Assembly: GCA_910578555.1 (NCBI GenBank) | Contig: CAJTPS010000007.1 | Location: forward strand, 117,031 to 181,030 | DNA: 64,000 nucleotides | Direction: 5' to 3' | Origin: an uncultured Lachnospiraceae bacterium | GTDB lineage: Bacteria > Bacillota > Clostridia > Lachnospirales > Lachnospiraceae | In this document: positions 19,772 to 27,957 of the stretch, in pieces | How the letters are laid out: each line of letters begins with the position of its first letter | How positions within the stretch are numbered: the first letter of the stretch is position 1 | The notes under the pieces: generated by a model | Databases searched by the model: none | What the model saw: only the letters and a program-made list of their open reading frames with translations | Told to the model about the DNA's origin: nothing | Translations under genes and position numbers: made by a program

Positions 19772-20290
19772 CTATTCTGCTTCCATTTGTCTTGTGATCG
19801 CATACATCTTCATATCTATCACCTGCCCGTTCTTGACCGCATTCTGGCGAAGCGTTCCCTCATACTGGAATCCGGCTTTTTCCAGGACCCGGCAGGATGC
19901 GGTATTATGGGCAAAAGGTTCCGCATAGATACGCAGTATATCGCTGTTGGCAAACACATACCCGCACGCCTGCTTAACGGCCTCCGTCATAATTCCCCTG
20001 CCCCAGTATGCTTCCGCGATATAATAACCGAGTTCGGCTGTCCTGGAATGAATATTCTCCTGCCGGAACACGCCGATACTGCCGATCACCTTGTCATCAT
20101 AAGTGATGGCAAATGCAAACGTGAAATGCTCATCAGCCGCCAGCATATCACTGATAAATGCCTTTCCGTCCGCTTCTGTGTACGGATAGGGCAGACCGTC
20201 GCGGAGATTATCCTGTATCTTCTTATTGGAGATCGCCTCCGCCAGCTCCTTCGCGTCATCCAATTTCCATTTTCTTAATATACAATTCAT
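19772..20290 (-). CDS. GNAT N-acetyltransferase, RimJ/RimL type
   Basis: 172 residues from the ATG at 20290, which has GGAGG eight bases upstream. The fold matches acetyltransf_3 members: the LRKWKLDDAKELA start, the acetyl-CoA loop around YWGRGIMTEAVK (about 105), and NTASCRVLEKAGFQYEG (about 135). It would transfer acetyl from acetyl-CoA to a small-molecule or protein amine; the target is unknown. It stands alone and converges with the XRE gene. Confidence 0.88.
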   Translation of the reverse strand: MNCILRKWKLDDAKELAEAISNKKIQDNLRDGLPYPYTEADGKAFISDMLAADEHFTFAFAITYDDKVIGSIGVFRQENIHSRTAELGYYIAEAYWGRGIMTEAVKQACGYVFANSDILRIYAEPFAHNTASCRVLEKAGFQYEGTLRQNAVKNGQVIDMKMYAITRQMEAE

Positions 20291-20576
20291 TACACCATCC
20301 TCCATGCCTGTCCCTAATATAATGCTCCTATACCACGTAATTATCAAGTCGTATCCTTTTGCAAATCCATGCATATCTGCGCCAGTTTCTGAAACATAAG
20401 TCTTGCACTGGTATTTCCCTATATAATGACGAGTATGGATTTCATAGATTTGTATAGATGTTTATGGTAAAATAATGATATCTCACAAGACTACAAACTG
20501 GAAATACACGGTTTAGAAGCCAAAAGTTTTTTATAAACTGTACCCACTATACATTTCGGCGAAGAGGAACTTTACA

Positions 20577-20702
20577 ATGAATATCCAACTGGAAAAAGCA
20601 ACGGTAAATGATATCGACGCATTGACACAGATCCGTCTGGATTATCTTACGGAGGATTACGGATCTCTGACAGAGGAACCGGCCACTGCAATCATAAAGT
20701 TC
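20577..20702 (+). pseudogene. truncated GNAT acetyltransferase (N-terminal remnant)
   Basis: The first roughly 42 residues (MNIQLEKATVNDIDALTQI, then RLDYLTEDYGSLTEE) read as a GNAT N-terminus, with a weak GAAGAGGA site upstream. Homology then stops abruptly near 20702, and the frame runs on into unrelated sequence that ends at 20789. That sequence is antisense to a cupin remnant. The acetyl-CoA-binding part is missing, so it cannot be functional. Confidence 0.75.
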
Positions 20703-20720
20703 GCCAAACAGAAAGTTATC

Positions 20721-20855
20721 TCATACGCCTGCTTCCAAATGCACTTCTGTTATTGTTACCCTTTTACTTGTAGAATTTTCAGAATTTAACAGCTGCCTTG
20801 ATACAACTCCTGGATTTGCCAGCTCCTTAATATCATTTTTGTTAATAAACTCCAT
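20721..20855 (-). pseudogene. truncated cupin-domain protein (N-terminal remnant)
   Basis: From the ATG at 20855, preceded by CGGAGG, the minus strand encodes MEFINKNDIKELANPGVV and then a stretch ending TITEVHLEAGV before a stop at 20721. This resembles the start of small cupin proteins, whose metal-binding His motifs would follow VHLEAG. Only 44 residues remain. It abuts the truncated acetyltransferase tail to tail, so one deletion or rearrangement near 20700-20723 appears to have removed the 3' ends of both genes. Confidence 0.65.
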
Positions 20856-20927
20856 ATTTATAAGCCTCCGTCTCTATAAAAATTTTTTCATTATTTATAG
20901 TGGATGGCTGCATAACCATTTCTTTCC

Positions 20928-22286
20928 TCACTCCAGATTATCAAACATCTCCTTCACCGCCGGCGCGTTCTTCGTCAGTTTCTTGATGCTCAGATCGTCC
21001 GCCTTGTCATTCGCCAGCCGGAGATTATTCTCCGAGGAGAGCAGCGCCTCCTTCGTTTTCTGCAAATGGCTGATCGTCTTGTCGATTTCATCGATCGCCG
21101 TCTTAAATTTATCGCTTGCAATCCTGTAATTGCGTGCAAAACCTTCCTTAAACGTATTCATATTTTCTTCAAAATGAAGAATATCAAGCTGCTGGTTTCT
21201 GACTGTAGCCAGTTCCTGCCGGTACTGTAATGAATTTAAGGCCGCGTTTCGCAATAATGTAATGATTGGAATAAAAAACTGCGGACGAACCACATACATT
21301 TTTTCATATTTGTAAGAAACGTCCACGATCCCGTTATTATAAAGTTCATTGTCAATCTCAAGCAAGGAAACCAGCACCGCGTACTCACACTTCTTTTCAC
21401 GCCTGTCCTTGTCCAGTTCTTTCAGAAAGTCCTCATTCTTGTGTTTGGTGGCAGTCTCATCCATCTCATTTTTCATTTCAAACATGATGGAAATAAATTC
21501 TACGCCGTCCGCCGCTTCCCTGAAAATGAAGTCTCCTTTACTACCGTTTCTGGCGTCGTTATCTTTCTCAAAATAAGCATTCGGGAAAGCCGTCATGCGC
21601 AAAGAGTTAAACTGTATCAGACAGTGCTGTTCAAGACTTTCTCCTACCATCTTCGTGGACTGTCTGGCCTTGAAATCCTTATAGTACTCGATCTGCTCGT
21701 CCTTCATTTTAAGCTGTGTCTCATATTGTTTCTGCAAAGACTGCTGCTTTAATTCGCTCTCCGAGTCCTTGTTTGACAACTGACTTTTCAGTTCCGTGAT
21801 CTCAGCCGCCTTTTCAAAAATCGCCTTTTCCTTCTCACTTACCGCTTCCGCTACGGCAAGCTTCTTTTCGCTCTCATTCTTTTCAATCTGTGCTTTCAGC
21901 TGCTGGATCAGACGATCCTTATCCGCCAGCTCTTCATTTTTCTTTGCGGCTTCGCGCTCCCGTTCCTTTTCGTTTTTGTGAACCGCCTCACTTACAGCAA
22001 GATTCCTCTCTGTTTCACTGCCGGAGATCTGTGCCTTCAACCGTTCGATTTCTCTGTCTTTGTCAGAAAGTTCTGTCTCTTTAGCCCGGATCATCTGATC
22101 ATGTTTCGCCTGCTGCTCCACCCGCGCAAGCTGCAACTCGTTTGCCTTGGCCCGGGCGTAATCCTGCTCCCGCCGGTTAAGTTCCTGCTCAAATTCTTTA
22201 TCCCTGACCTGCTTTACGATCTGCGCATAACCGGACTCATCGACCGCAAAAACCTCCCCGCATTTCGGGCATTTGATTTCCTGCAT
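20928..22286 (-). CDS. DUF2130 family protein, possible nuclease
   Basis: 452 residues. It starts MQEIKCPKCGEVFAVDES, with one CxxC pair. A very long charged coiled coil (about 25-210) follows, then a globular C-terminal half (about 210-440). That half contains GESLEQHC, GDFIF and FEMKNE, spaced like the Glu, Asp and ExK of PD-(D/E)XK nucleases (D252, E270, K272). DUF2130 proteins have no settled function known to me, so the nuclease idea is inference from motif spacing. The ATG at 22286 has GGAGA upstream and is preceded by a structured leader (22287-22385). Confidence 0.8.
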   Translation of the reverse strand: MQEIKCPKCGEVFAVDESGYAQIVKQVRDKEFEQELNRREQDYARAKANELQLARVEQQAKHDQMIRAKETELSDKDREIERLKAQISGSETERNLAVSEAVHKNEKEREREAAKKNEELADKDRLIQQLKAQIEKNESEKKLAVAEAVSEKEKAIFEKAAEITELKSQLSNKDSESELKQQSLQKQYETQLKMKDEQIEYYKDFKARQSTKMVGESLEQHCLIQFNSLRMTAFPNAYFEKDNDARNGSKGDFIFREAADGVEFISIMFEMKNEMDETATKHKNEDFLKELDKDRREKKCEYAVLVSLLEIDNELYNNGIVDVSYKYEKMYVVRPQFFIPIITLLRNAALNSLQYRQELATVRNQQLDILHFEENMNTFKEGFARNYRIASDKFKTAIDEIDKTISHLQKTKEALLSSENNLRLANDKADDLSIKKLTKNAPAVKEMFDNLE

Positions 22287-22385
22287 AGTTTTCTCCATTT
22301 CTGCGCTGCTTTTTGCGCATAAACGAGTTTGTGGCAAGCAACGCGCAGACACAAATCTCGCGATTGAAAATTTTAATTTTCAATC
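22287..22385 (-). promoter_or_regulatory. structured leader upstream of the DUF2130 gene (two hairpins plus pre-SD pairing)
   Basis: In minus-strand order: hairpin 1 (22362-22385, GATTGAAAA/TTTTCAATC); hairpin 2 with arms CGAGATTTGTG and CACAAACTCG (22350-22360 and 22324-22333) and a 16-base loop; then AAGCAGCGCAG at 22301-22311 just before the ribosome-binding site. Loop bases 22336-22348 can pair with that pre-SD stretch over 11 bp with a two-base bulge. The same design recurs before the sigma factor at 50375. Confidence 0.55.
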
Positions 22386-22577
22386 TTATCATCCTTTCTC
22401 CCGCTTAATGTTCCGGCACTCACCTTTCCAGCTTCGCCGATACGCGGCAAACACTCCGTCCAACTTCTTTCCTAATCATATCATACAAACTTCCGGCACG
22501 CACGGCAATTTTAGTCTATTCTGTCCAGCGACAGCAGCACTTGCCTGGCAACGAGCGAAACGGAGATTTGAAATTTC

Positions 22578-22606
22578 ACTCAGCAATCATCCGGATCATG
22601 CTGAGT
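22578..22606 (-). terminator. hairpin downstream of the MFS transporter gene
   Basis: ACTCAGCA (22578-22585) pairs perfectly with TGCTGAGT (22599-22606) directly after the transporter stop codon. There is no strong T tract. The rest of the 22386-22577 gap shows no gene. Confidence 0.5.
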
Positions 22607-22608
22607 CC

Positions 22609-23805
22609 CTATTCCTGCTTGAAATCTCCTCCCTTTGTCTTCCTGCAAAGTACGATTCCGATCAACAGCAATACAGGAAATATAATCCCCGCCAGAACTC
22701 CCTTTTTCAGATCATCACCCAGAGCGCCCGATACCATGCCGACTAACGTAGGCCCGCCCGAACAGCCCACGTCTCCGCCCAGCGCCAGAAGTGCAAACAT
22801 AGCCGTTCCGCCTTTGGGCAACGCTGCTGATGCCTTACTGAAAGTTCCCGGCCACATGATCCCCACGGACAGACCGCAGACCGCACAGGCAATCAGGCTG
22901 AGCTGCGGAAACGGCGAAAGAGAAATGCCCAGATAAGACAGGATGCACAGACAGCTGCTGTAAACCATAAAACGCTCCAGATGAATGCGCTCACCATATT
23001 TTCCGTAAAACAGTCTGGACGTTCCCATCAAAATCGCAAATGCCAGCGGTCCGGCCAGATCACCTGCCGTTTTGGAAATTCCCAGCCCTTTCTCCGCAAA
23101 GGTCGAAGCCCACTGGCTTACCGCCTGTTCACTTGCCCCTGCGCATACCATCATCACCAGCAAAATCCAAAATACTTTCAGCCGGAACAGTTCCTGTAAT
23201 CTCATCCCCGACTCGCCATCCTCCATCAACGGCGCAATAGGAACCCTTGTGAAGGCAAACGCGTTTACAAGCGGAATCAGCGCCCAGATCACCGCTAAGA
23301 TTTTCCAGTTCTCAATGCCTGCCACATAGAAAAACAAGGTAGAAAGAAGGACCACCCCGGCATGTCCCCAGCAATAAAAGGAATGGAGCATGCTCATCGC
23401 CTTCTCCTTATTGTCAGAAGGACACGCCTCCACAACCGGACTGACCAGGACCTCCAAAAGTCCGCCGCCAATGGCATAGATCATGACGGCGGTCAAAATC
23501 CCGGCAAAGGGAACGGGTAAAATCTCCGGCAGAACGGTAAGCAGGATCAAACCGGCTGCCGACAGCACATGGGCAATGACCATCGAGGCACGATATCCTA
23601 TTTTATCTACAAATCCGACCGAAAGAAGATCCACCAGCAGCTGTATTCCGAAATTAAACGTTACCAGCAGCGTAATCTGGGAAAGCGGAATGTGGTAGCT
23701 TTTCTGGAAAAACAAGAAAAGCAGCGGTGTAAAATTATTGACGATGGCCTGTACGATATATCCTGTAAAACATGCTGAAATTGTTTTATTATATTGGTTC
23801 TGCAT
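22609..23805 (-). CDS. major facilitator superfamily transporter
   Basis: 398 residues with about twelve membrane segments. The loop between segments 2 and 3 carries a degenerate MFS signature (FVDKIGYRAS). It resembles FucP-like or sugar/drug MFS proteins of Firmicutes. The ATG at 23805 follows GAGGAGG; the frame from 23841 would bury it. It lies downstream of a run of acetyltransferase and glyoxalase-like genes on the same strand, so these may share a transcript. The substrate cannot be read from sequence. Confidence 0.88.
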   Translation of the reverse strand: MQNQYNKTISACFTGYIVQAIVNNFTPLLFLFFQKSYHIPLSQITLLVTFNFGIQLLVDLLSVGFVDKIGYRASMVIAHVLSAAGLILLTVLPEILPVPFAGILTAVMIYAIGGGLLEVLVSPVVEACPSDNKEKAMSMLHSFYCWGHAGVVLLSTLFFYVAGIENWKILAVIWALIPLVNAFAFTRVPIAPLMEDGESGMRLQELFRLKVFWILLVMMVCAGASEQAVSQWASTFAEKGLGISKTAGDLAGPLAFAILMGTSRLFYGKYGERIHLERFMVYSSCLCILSYLGISLSPFPQLSLIACAVCGLSVGIMWPGTFSKASAALPKGGTAMFALLALGGDVGCSGGPTLVGMVSGALGDDLKKGVLAGIIFPVLLLIGIVLCRKTKGGDFKQE

Positions 23806-23852
23806 ATTAGTTGCCTCCTCGCAAATGAGATGATATTGCATGGATTATAGCT

Positions 23853-24190
23853 TTAAAATACCTTCTCCACCACTTCATAAACCAGAACCACACCGTTATC
23901 CAGAGGATATCGTTCATGCCGCAGCGTGCGGTATCCTCTGTGTTCATATAACCGGCAGGCCGGCAGAGAAGCGTCCAGCACCACCGACGGGTAGTTCGCC
24001 GGCCCTCCTCCACCAGAACGCCCACGCTTCCGTTTTCTATGTCCCCGGCAATCTTTTCTCTGCTATGGAGGCTGCAGAAAAAATCTACAACCTCTCCCGG
24101 ATAATATTTCGGATAAACTGACCGGATTGTCTCCTGCACAAGTTCAAAAACACTGGCGGTATGTTCTTTTACAGCCTGTATGTATTGCAT
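23853..24190 (-). pseudogene. GNAT acetyltransferase with internal deletion and frameshift
   Basis: The ATG at 24190 (GAGGAGAG upstream) begins MQYIQAVKEHTASVFELVQ, continuing to about 24000 with VGVLVEEGR. The expected acetyl-CoA-binding centre is absent. In another frame the C-terminal end is intact: VVLDASLPACRLYEHRGYRT and then ENGVV-like NGVVLVYEVVEKVF with a stop at 23853. So about 50-60 central codons were lost and the two ends are out of frame. The longer open frame to 23807 is an artefact of the shift. It sits between the MFS and VOC genes. Confidence 0.8.
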
Positions 24191-24203
24191 TCTGGTTCTC
24201 TCC

Positions 24204-24587
24204 TCACACCGTAATTTCAATCAGATTATCTTCCAAACCGACAATACAACTTTCATAATATCCGTCCCCTGTTGTTCTCGGACCGCTCGTCACCTGAAAT
24301 CCATCCTTTTTCAACCGGTCTGTAAGATCGTCTACCGCTTCCCTGCTGCCCACGCTGAATGCAAGGTGGCTATAATCGGTGCGGTTGATCACTTTCTCAC
24401 CATCACTCATACCCGGCTTATTCATGATCTCTAATCTTGCACCATCATCAAAAGTCAGAAAATAAGAACGAAAGCCGGTGTTCTGATTATGATAACCGTC
24501 ATTCGATGAGGCGTTGAAATATTTGATAAAAAAGTCCCTGGCCACTTCCAGTTCATTGACATACATGGCAATATGTTCGATACGCAT
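24204..24587 (-). CDS. VOC family (glyoxalase/bleomycin-resistance fold) protein
   Basis: 127 residues of paired beta-alpha-beta-beta-beta modules, beginning MRIEHIAMYVNELEVARDFF. Likely metal ligands include the early His (IEHIAMYV), Glu in ARLEIMN, His in YSHLAFSV and Glu in NLIEITV. That set suits a VOC metalloenzyme such as a glyoxalase I or lyase. GGGGGA precedes the ATG at 24587, and the upstream acetyltransferase ends only 15 bases before, so the two are co-transcribed. The substrate is unknown. Confidence 0.88.
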   Translation of the reverse strand: MRIEHIAMYVNELEVARDFFIKYFNASSNDGYHNQNTGFRSYFLTFDDGARLEIMNKPGMSDGEKVINRTDYSHLAFSVGSREAVDDLTDRLKKDGFQVTSGPRTTGDGYYESCIVGLEDNLIEITV

Positions 24588-24601
24588 AATTTCCCCCGTT
24601 C

Positions 24602-25369
24602 TCACTTGTTCATCTCATCCACGACATCCGCCGGTTTCGCCGTCATTTCCACCCACGCCGGGATAAAGCCGCTCTTGACCGCATTCCGCACCGACCTGAT
24701 GTTAGACCATGCCGAACAGTAGAAAGGCACTTTCCCTCTCTGCAGGATTTCCAGCGCCAGACCGCTTGTCAGCGCCGCCGCCACTCCCTGTCTCCTGTAT
24801 TCCGGCAGTACATCGACGCCGATCTGCCACATGGTATCACAATCGGCAGAACAGGCCGCAAATCCAATCAGTTTGCCGGAATCATACGCGCCTATCCCCA
24901 GCACATCCAGTTCTTTTCTGTCCTCGCAAAGCGCATTGCTCCATTCAGGCTTATATAACGCTGCGAAATCAGACTGCCCCAGAACCTTCATCTCATACGC
25001 ACACGGCAGCGCGCGGAGATTCCTGACATCCGGCAGATAGTATTCCGCCATAAAGCAGATCTTCTGCCCCTTTTCCACCAGTCTCTCATTGAGCCAGTGC
25101 ATATTCGGCGTCTCGAAGCAGTGATAAAATTCAAATTTTCCTATGTACGCTTCTACTATTTCTCTATACTCGTCCCGAACGGAAGCAACAATGTTATTCC
25201 CGTAGGAAACGAGGTTGCAGGCTATCGGTTCTTTATAATATTTCCGCGCGTCCGGTCCCACACCGGACTTAACAATCACATGCCTGCTCTGCAGGAAATC
25301 TTCTGCACTGCAGTTAATGTCTAATGCAGACTGCCGCATTGCGGTTTGCAGGATCTGTTCGTTGGTCAT
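24602..25369 (-). CDS. GNAT family N-acetyltransferase
   Basis: 255 residues from the ATG at 25369, preceded by GGGGAG. The N-terminal half (about 1-135) is divergent. The C-terminal half is a GNAT domain with IGVDVLPEYRRQGVAAALTS as the acetyl-CoA pyrophosphate loop (about 195) and AWSNIRSVRNAVKSGFIPAW (about 225). The acceptor is unknown. It heads the acetyltransferase-VOC pair. Confidence 0.85.
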   Translation of the reverse strand: MTNEQILQTAMRQSALDINCSAEDFLQSRHVIVKSGVGPDARKYYKEPIACNLVSYGNNIVASVRDEYREIVEAYIGKFEFYHCFETPNMHWLNERLVEKGQKICFMAEYYLPDVRNLRALPCAYEMKVLGQSDFAALYKPEWSNALCEDRKELDVLGIGAYDSGKLIGFAACSADCDTMWQIGVDVLPEYRRQGVAAALTSGLALEILQRGKVPFYCSAWSNIRSVRNAVKSGFIPAWVEMTAKPADVVDEMNK

Positions 25370-25472
25370 GGTTTTGCTCTCCCCTCTCCCGTTGTCATTA
25401 TGTAGATCATCCAATCCAAATTCTTAAATAATCGTGAATGATCTTGAATAACCTTGAATAAATTTGTTCAAG

Positions 25473-26694
25473 CTACTGCCTCAATGTCCAATAAGAACGC
25501 TGCTGGTTAGGTGAATCTGTATCAATAACATTATTCTTCTTTAATACTGCCGGCAAATTACTTACTTTATGTTCTTTTGGGGCATCCGATAACGCATCCG
25601 GCAGTTTATCCCATAGCAGTTCCCGTACTTCTTTCTTCTTGGCTTTTCCATATTGATTTAAACACTCAACTATTAAATCTTTATAATATTTATCATCAAA
25701 TCCCTTATTTTTAATATAGCTTGCACTTTCATCAATGCTTTTAGCCGCTGAAGCCGACAAATACAGACTCGTCAGCCGGCCCTCAACCAGCCTCTTACCA
25801 TGCAGCCTGTCCGCACCCTCCTTATCAATAGGCAAACCTTTCTGTATCCGGTCAAGCAAAAACACCGTCTGTAAGTCTAAATCCTGATGATCATACAATA
25901 TATGCATATAGCTTTCATTCAGTGTTTTTCCATAGATTGTCACCTCCACCTGTGTTCCGGAAGAAACATTGTAATCCGGCAAAGGAAAATATTTTGCTTT
26001 CTGAATGCTATATGCCCGGCGGATACCCAAAGCAGCAGTGTCAATCATAGTTATAGCCCGCCATTTTACAGGAATCTTGCCGCTGCTGGAATCTTAAACA
26101 TCAGCACACGGTACTCTTTGCCGTTCACAACTGGTCGGCAATTCGGATTATGATTATATGTTCCAGTCTGCGCCTAGTATCATGTGGAGATTATGCGGTG
26201 CCGACAATATGGACAGGGATTATGCAATTTTTAAAATACCATTTATCAATGTGGTAGATAAGGTGTTTGCAAAGGTAAGGAATCTGACTTACATGAGGAC
26301 AGACTCAAATTTACTAATCCGGGCGATTTTATTCCTGATATTATCGAAATTTTTCATAAAAAGTCATGCCATTGGCCGCATCTCTGGAAACTTCATATTT
26401 AAAGCACTCCAGCAGGCTGCTATCACCTTTCTTATATGCTGTCCCGACAATCTTTTTTATCCTGGCTTCCCGTTCCTCACCGACACCAAAAATAAGCCAG
26501 CCATATTGTTGCTGGCGCAGATTTGCTTCATTGCTAATCGCAGAAAAATATCTTCCGATTTTGTCTGTATCATAACCGCCCTTGGCTTCTTTAAATTCAA
26601 CAATTCCAAATTTCCAGCGTGCCATAAGGTTTTCTAGAATCTCGTAGTATTCAACATCTTTTAAAGATTTGTTGTACTCAAAATATGCCCCATC
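25473..26694 (-). pseudogene. rearranged remnant of an AlbA_2/ATP-binding family regulator
   Basis: Pieces of one gene family are scattered here. On the minus strand, 26694-26341 encodes the AlbA_2 start (GIVEFKEAKGGYDTDKIG, YGWLIFGV). Frame-broken bits at 26150-26050 read YRVLMFKIPAA, then IPVKWRAIT. From 26048 to 25473 comes the C-terminal part (MIDTAALGIRRAYS, VEVTIYGKTLNESY, LLDRIQKGLP). The missing central ATP-binding part survives only in part, inverted on the plus strand at about 26205-26360 (NVVDKVFAKVRNLTYM, and in another frame KFTNPGDFIPDIIEI). The gene is therefore inverted internally, deleted and frameshifted. Confidence 0.75.
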
Positions 26695-27087
26695 CTATTC
26701 CTCATCGATTCTTTCAATCTTGAAAATCACCGGTCTTGTGCCGTCTGAACAGCACGCTATCATTTCGTTTTCCTTTTTCATCCAGCCCTTCATGATCGAT
26801 CCGCCCTGCAGTCCGGCATAGATATATCTCGCAATAGCGTCCCATGCCTCAGAACAATGCGGCATTTTCGGTCCGCCCGCGACAGTACCGGGATCTGCCG
26901 TTGTCTTCACAAGCGTATTCAGACCGCACTGCCAGAAATGATCATTCTCTTCATCTCTTTCAAAAATGAACTCATCGCCGATATTATAGCAGGGACATGC
27001 GCCTGACTGCGGATCAGCGCAGTACTGCTCCTGTAACTCAGGGTACAGCTTTTTGTCAATTACCGTTACTTTTACCTTATGTTTCAT
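26695..27087 (-). CDS. TIGR04076 family protein
   Basis: 130 residues beginning MKHKVKVTVIDKKLYPELQE, with a Cys-rich central part (CADPQSGACPC, then WQCGLN, and CCSDGTRP near the C-terminus). This pattern matches the TIGR04076 family of uncharacterised bacterial proteins. GGAGG lies seven bases before the ATG. It is intact, although both neighbours are decayed. The Cys pairs could bind metal or form a redox site, but nothing here proves it. Confidence 0.82.
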   Translation of the reverse strand: MKHKVKVTVIDKKLYPELQEQYCADPQSGACPCYNIGDEFIFERDEENDHFWQCGLNTLVKTTADPGTVAGGPKMPHCSEAWDAIARYIYAGLQGGSIMKGWMKKENEMIACCSDGTRPVIFKIERIDEE

Positions 27088-27279
27088 GAATACCTCCGTT
27101 CCGGACTGCCTTGGGCTTGTATCAGTTCAGCCTTTGACCTCACTGTTACTTTTTCTTTCATTATAAAGCTATTGGTAATTGTTTTTTATAGTTTTATTCA
27201 TTATAATATATTTGTCCTGCTTTTTACAGATAATTATAAAATTACCAATACAGTTTAATGAATAAAAGAGTATATACTG

Positions 27280-27646
27280 ATGTCTTCCGTTGAAACATAC
27301 TATCTGGTTGATTTTGAAAATGTACATGAGGATGGTTTGTCCGGCTCAGAGCACTTAGGGTCTCAGGATCACGTACACCTTTTTTCTACCAGAAATGCTC
27401 CTAAAATCAGTATTGAAAAGCTTACCCACTTCAATGCAACAAATTTATACACACATTAATTGCAAAATTCAGAAACACCTAAGCAGTGCCGGATTTGCTG
27501 CTGAAATAATCTATTATACTGCTTCTCTGGTTTCCAAAAACTATAAGGCGAATAACAATAAGCAAACTGTATATCGGGCAATTGTCGCGAAATATGGTCA
27601 AAAAATGGGCTTGAATATATACAACCATATCAAAAAACTTTTTTAA
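27280..27646 (+). pseudogene. PIN/NYN-like protein gene with internal deletion
   Basis: From the ATG at 27280 the frame reads MSSVETYYLVDFENVHEDGL to LTHFNATNLYTH and stops at 27459. The acidic LVDFENVHEDGL start matches PIN-like/NYN nuclease domains, where the first Asp is catalytic. After the stop, a related C-terminal part continues in another frame (AGFAAEIIYYTASLVSKNY, KYGQKMGLNIYNHIKK, ending 27646). The middle of the nuclease fold is missing, so this is probably an internal deletion product. Confidence 0.65.
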
Positions 27647-27735
27647 CCATTAGTATACTATAGCAAAACGACATTATCTCAACGGCTGTTGCATACAACA
27701 GTACAAAATCTATCCGGCATTTGAGATCAAAAATT

Positions 27736-27957
27736 TCACCCGAACGAGTTCCTGATCTTTTGGAGTTCATGTTCTCTCTCCACCCAGTTCTCCACGTATC
27801 CGCAGTCACAGCACACATGCCGGATCACAGGAATCTTGCCGATCAGCGTCATTGTGCCGGTATAGATGTTGTTACCGCTTGCATATCGATTTGGATTGTC
27901 CGGAATACGGACAACACTCACGTAACCACATTTTGGACATTTTCCTGTATTTTTCAT
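27736..27957 (-). CDS. small zinc-ribbon protein
   Basis: 73 residues: MKNTGKCPKCGYVSVVRI, then VIRHVCCDCGYVENWVERE. Two CxxC pairs about 38 residues apart (CPKC and CCDC) form a likely zinc ribbon. The ATG at 27957 overlaps the stop of the ABC permease gene (ATGA), with GGAGG upstream, so it is translationally coupled to the exporter. Small zinc-ribbon proteins are frequent passengers of such operons; the role is unknown. The long frame extending to 28521 is antisense-type noise across the permease. Confidence 0.78.
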   Translation of the reverse strand: MKNTGKCPKCGYVSVVRIPDNPNRYASGNNIYTGTMTLIGKIPVIRHVCCDCGYVENWVEREHELQKIRNSFG

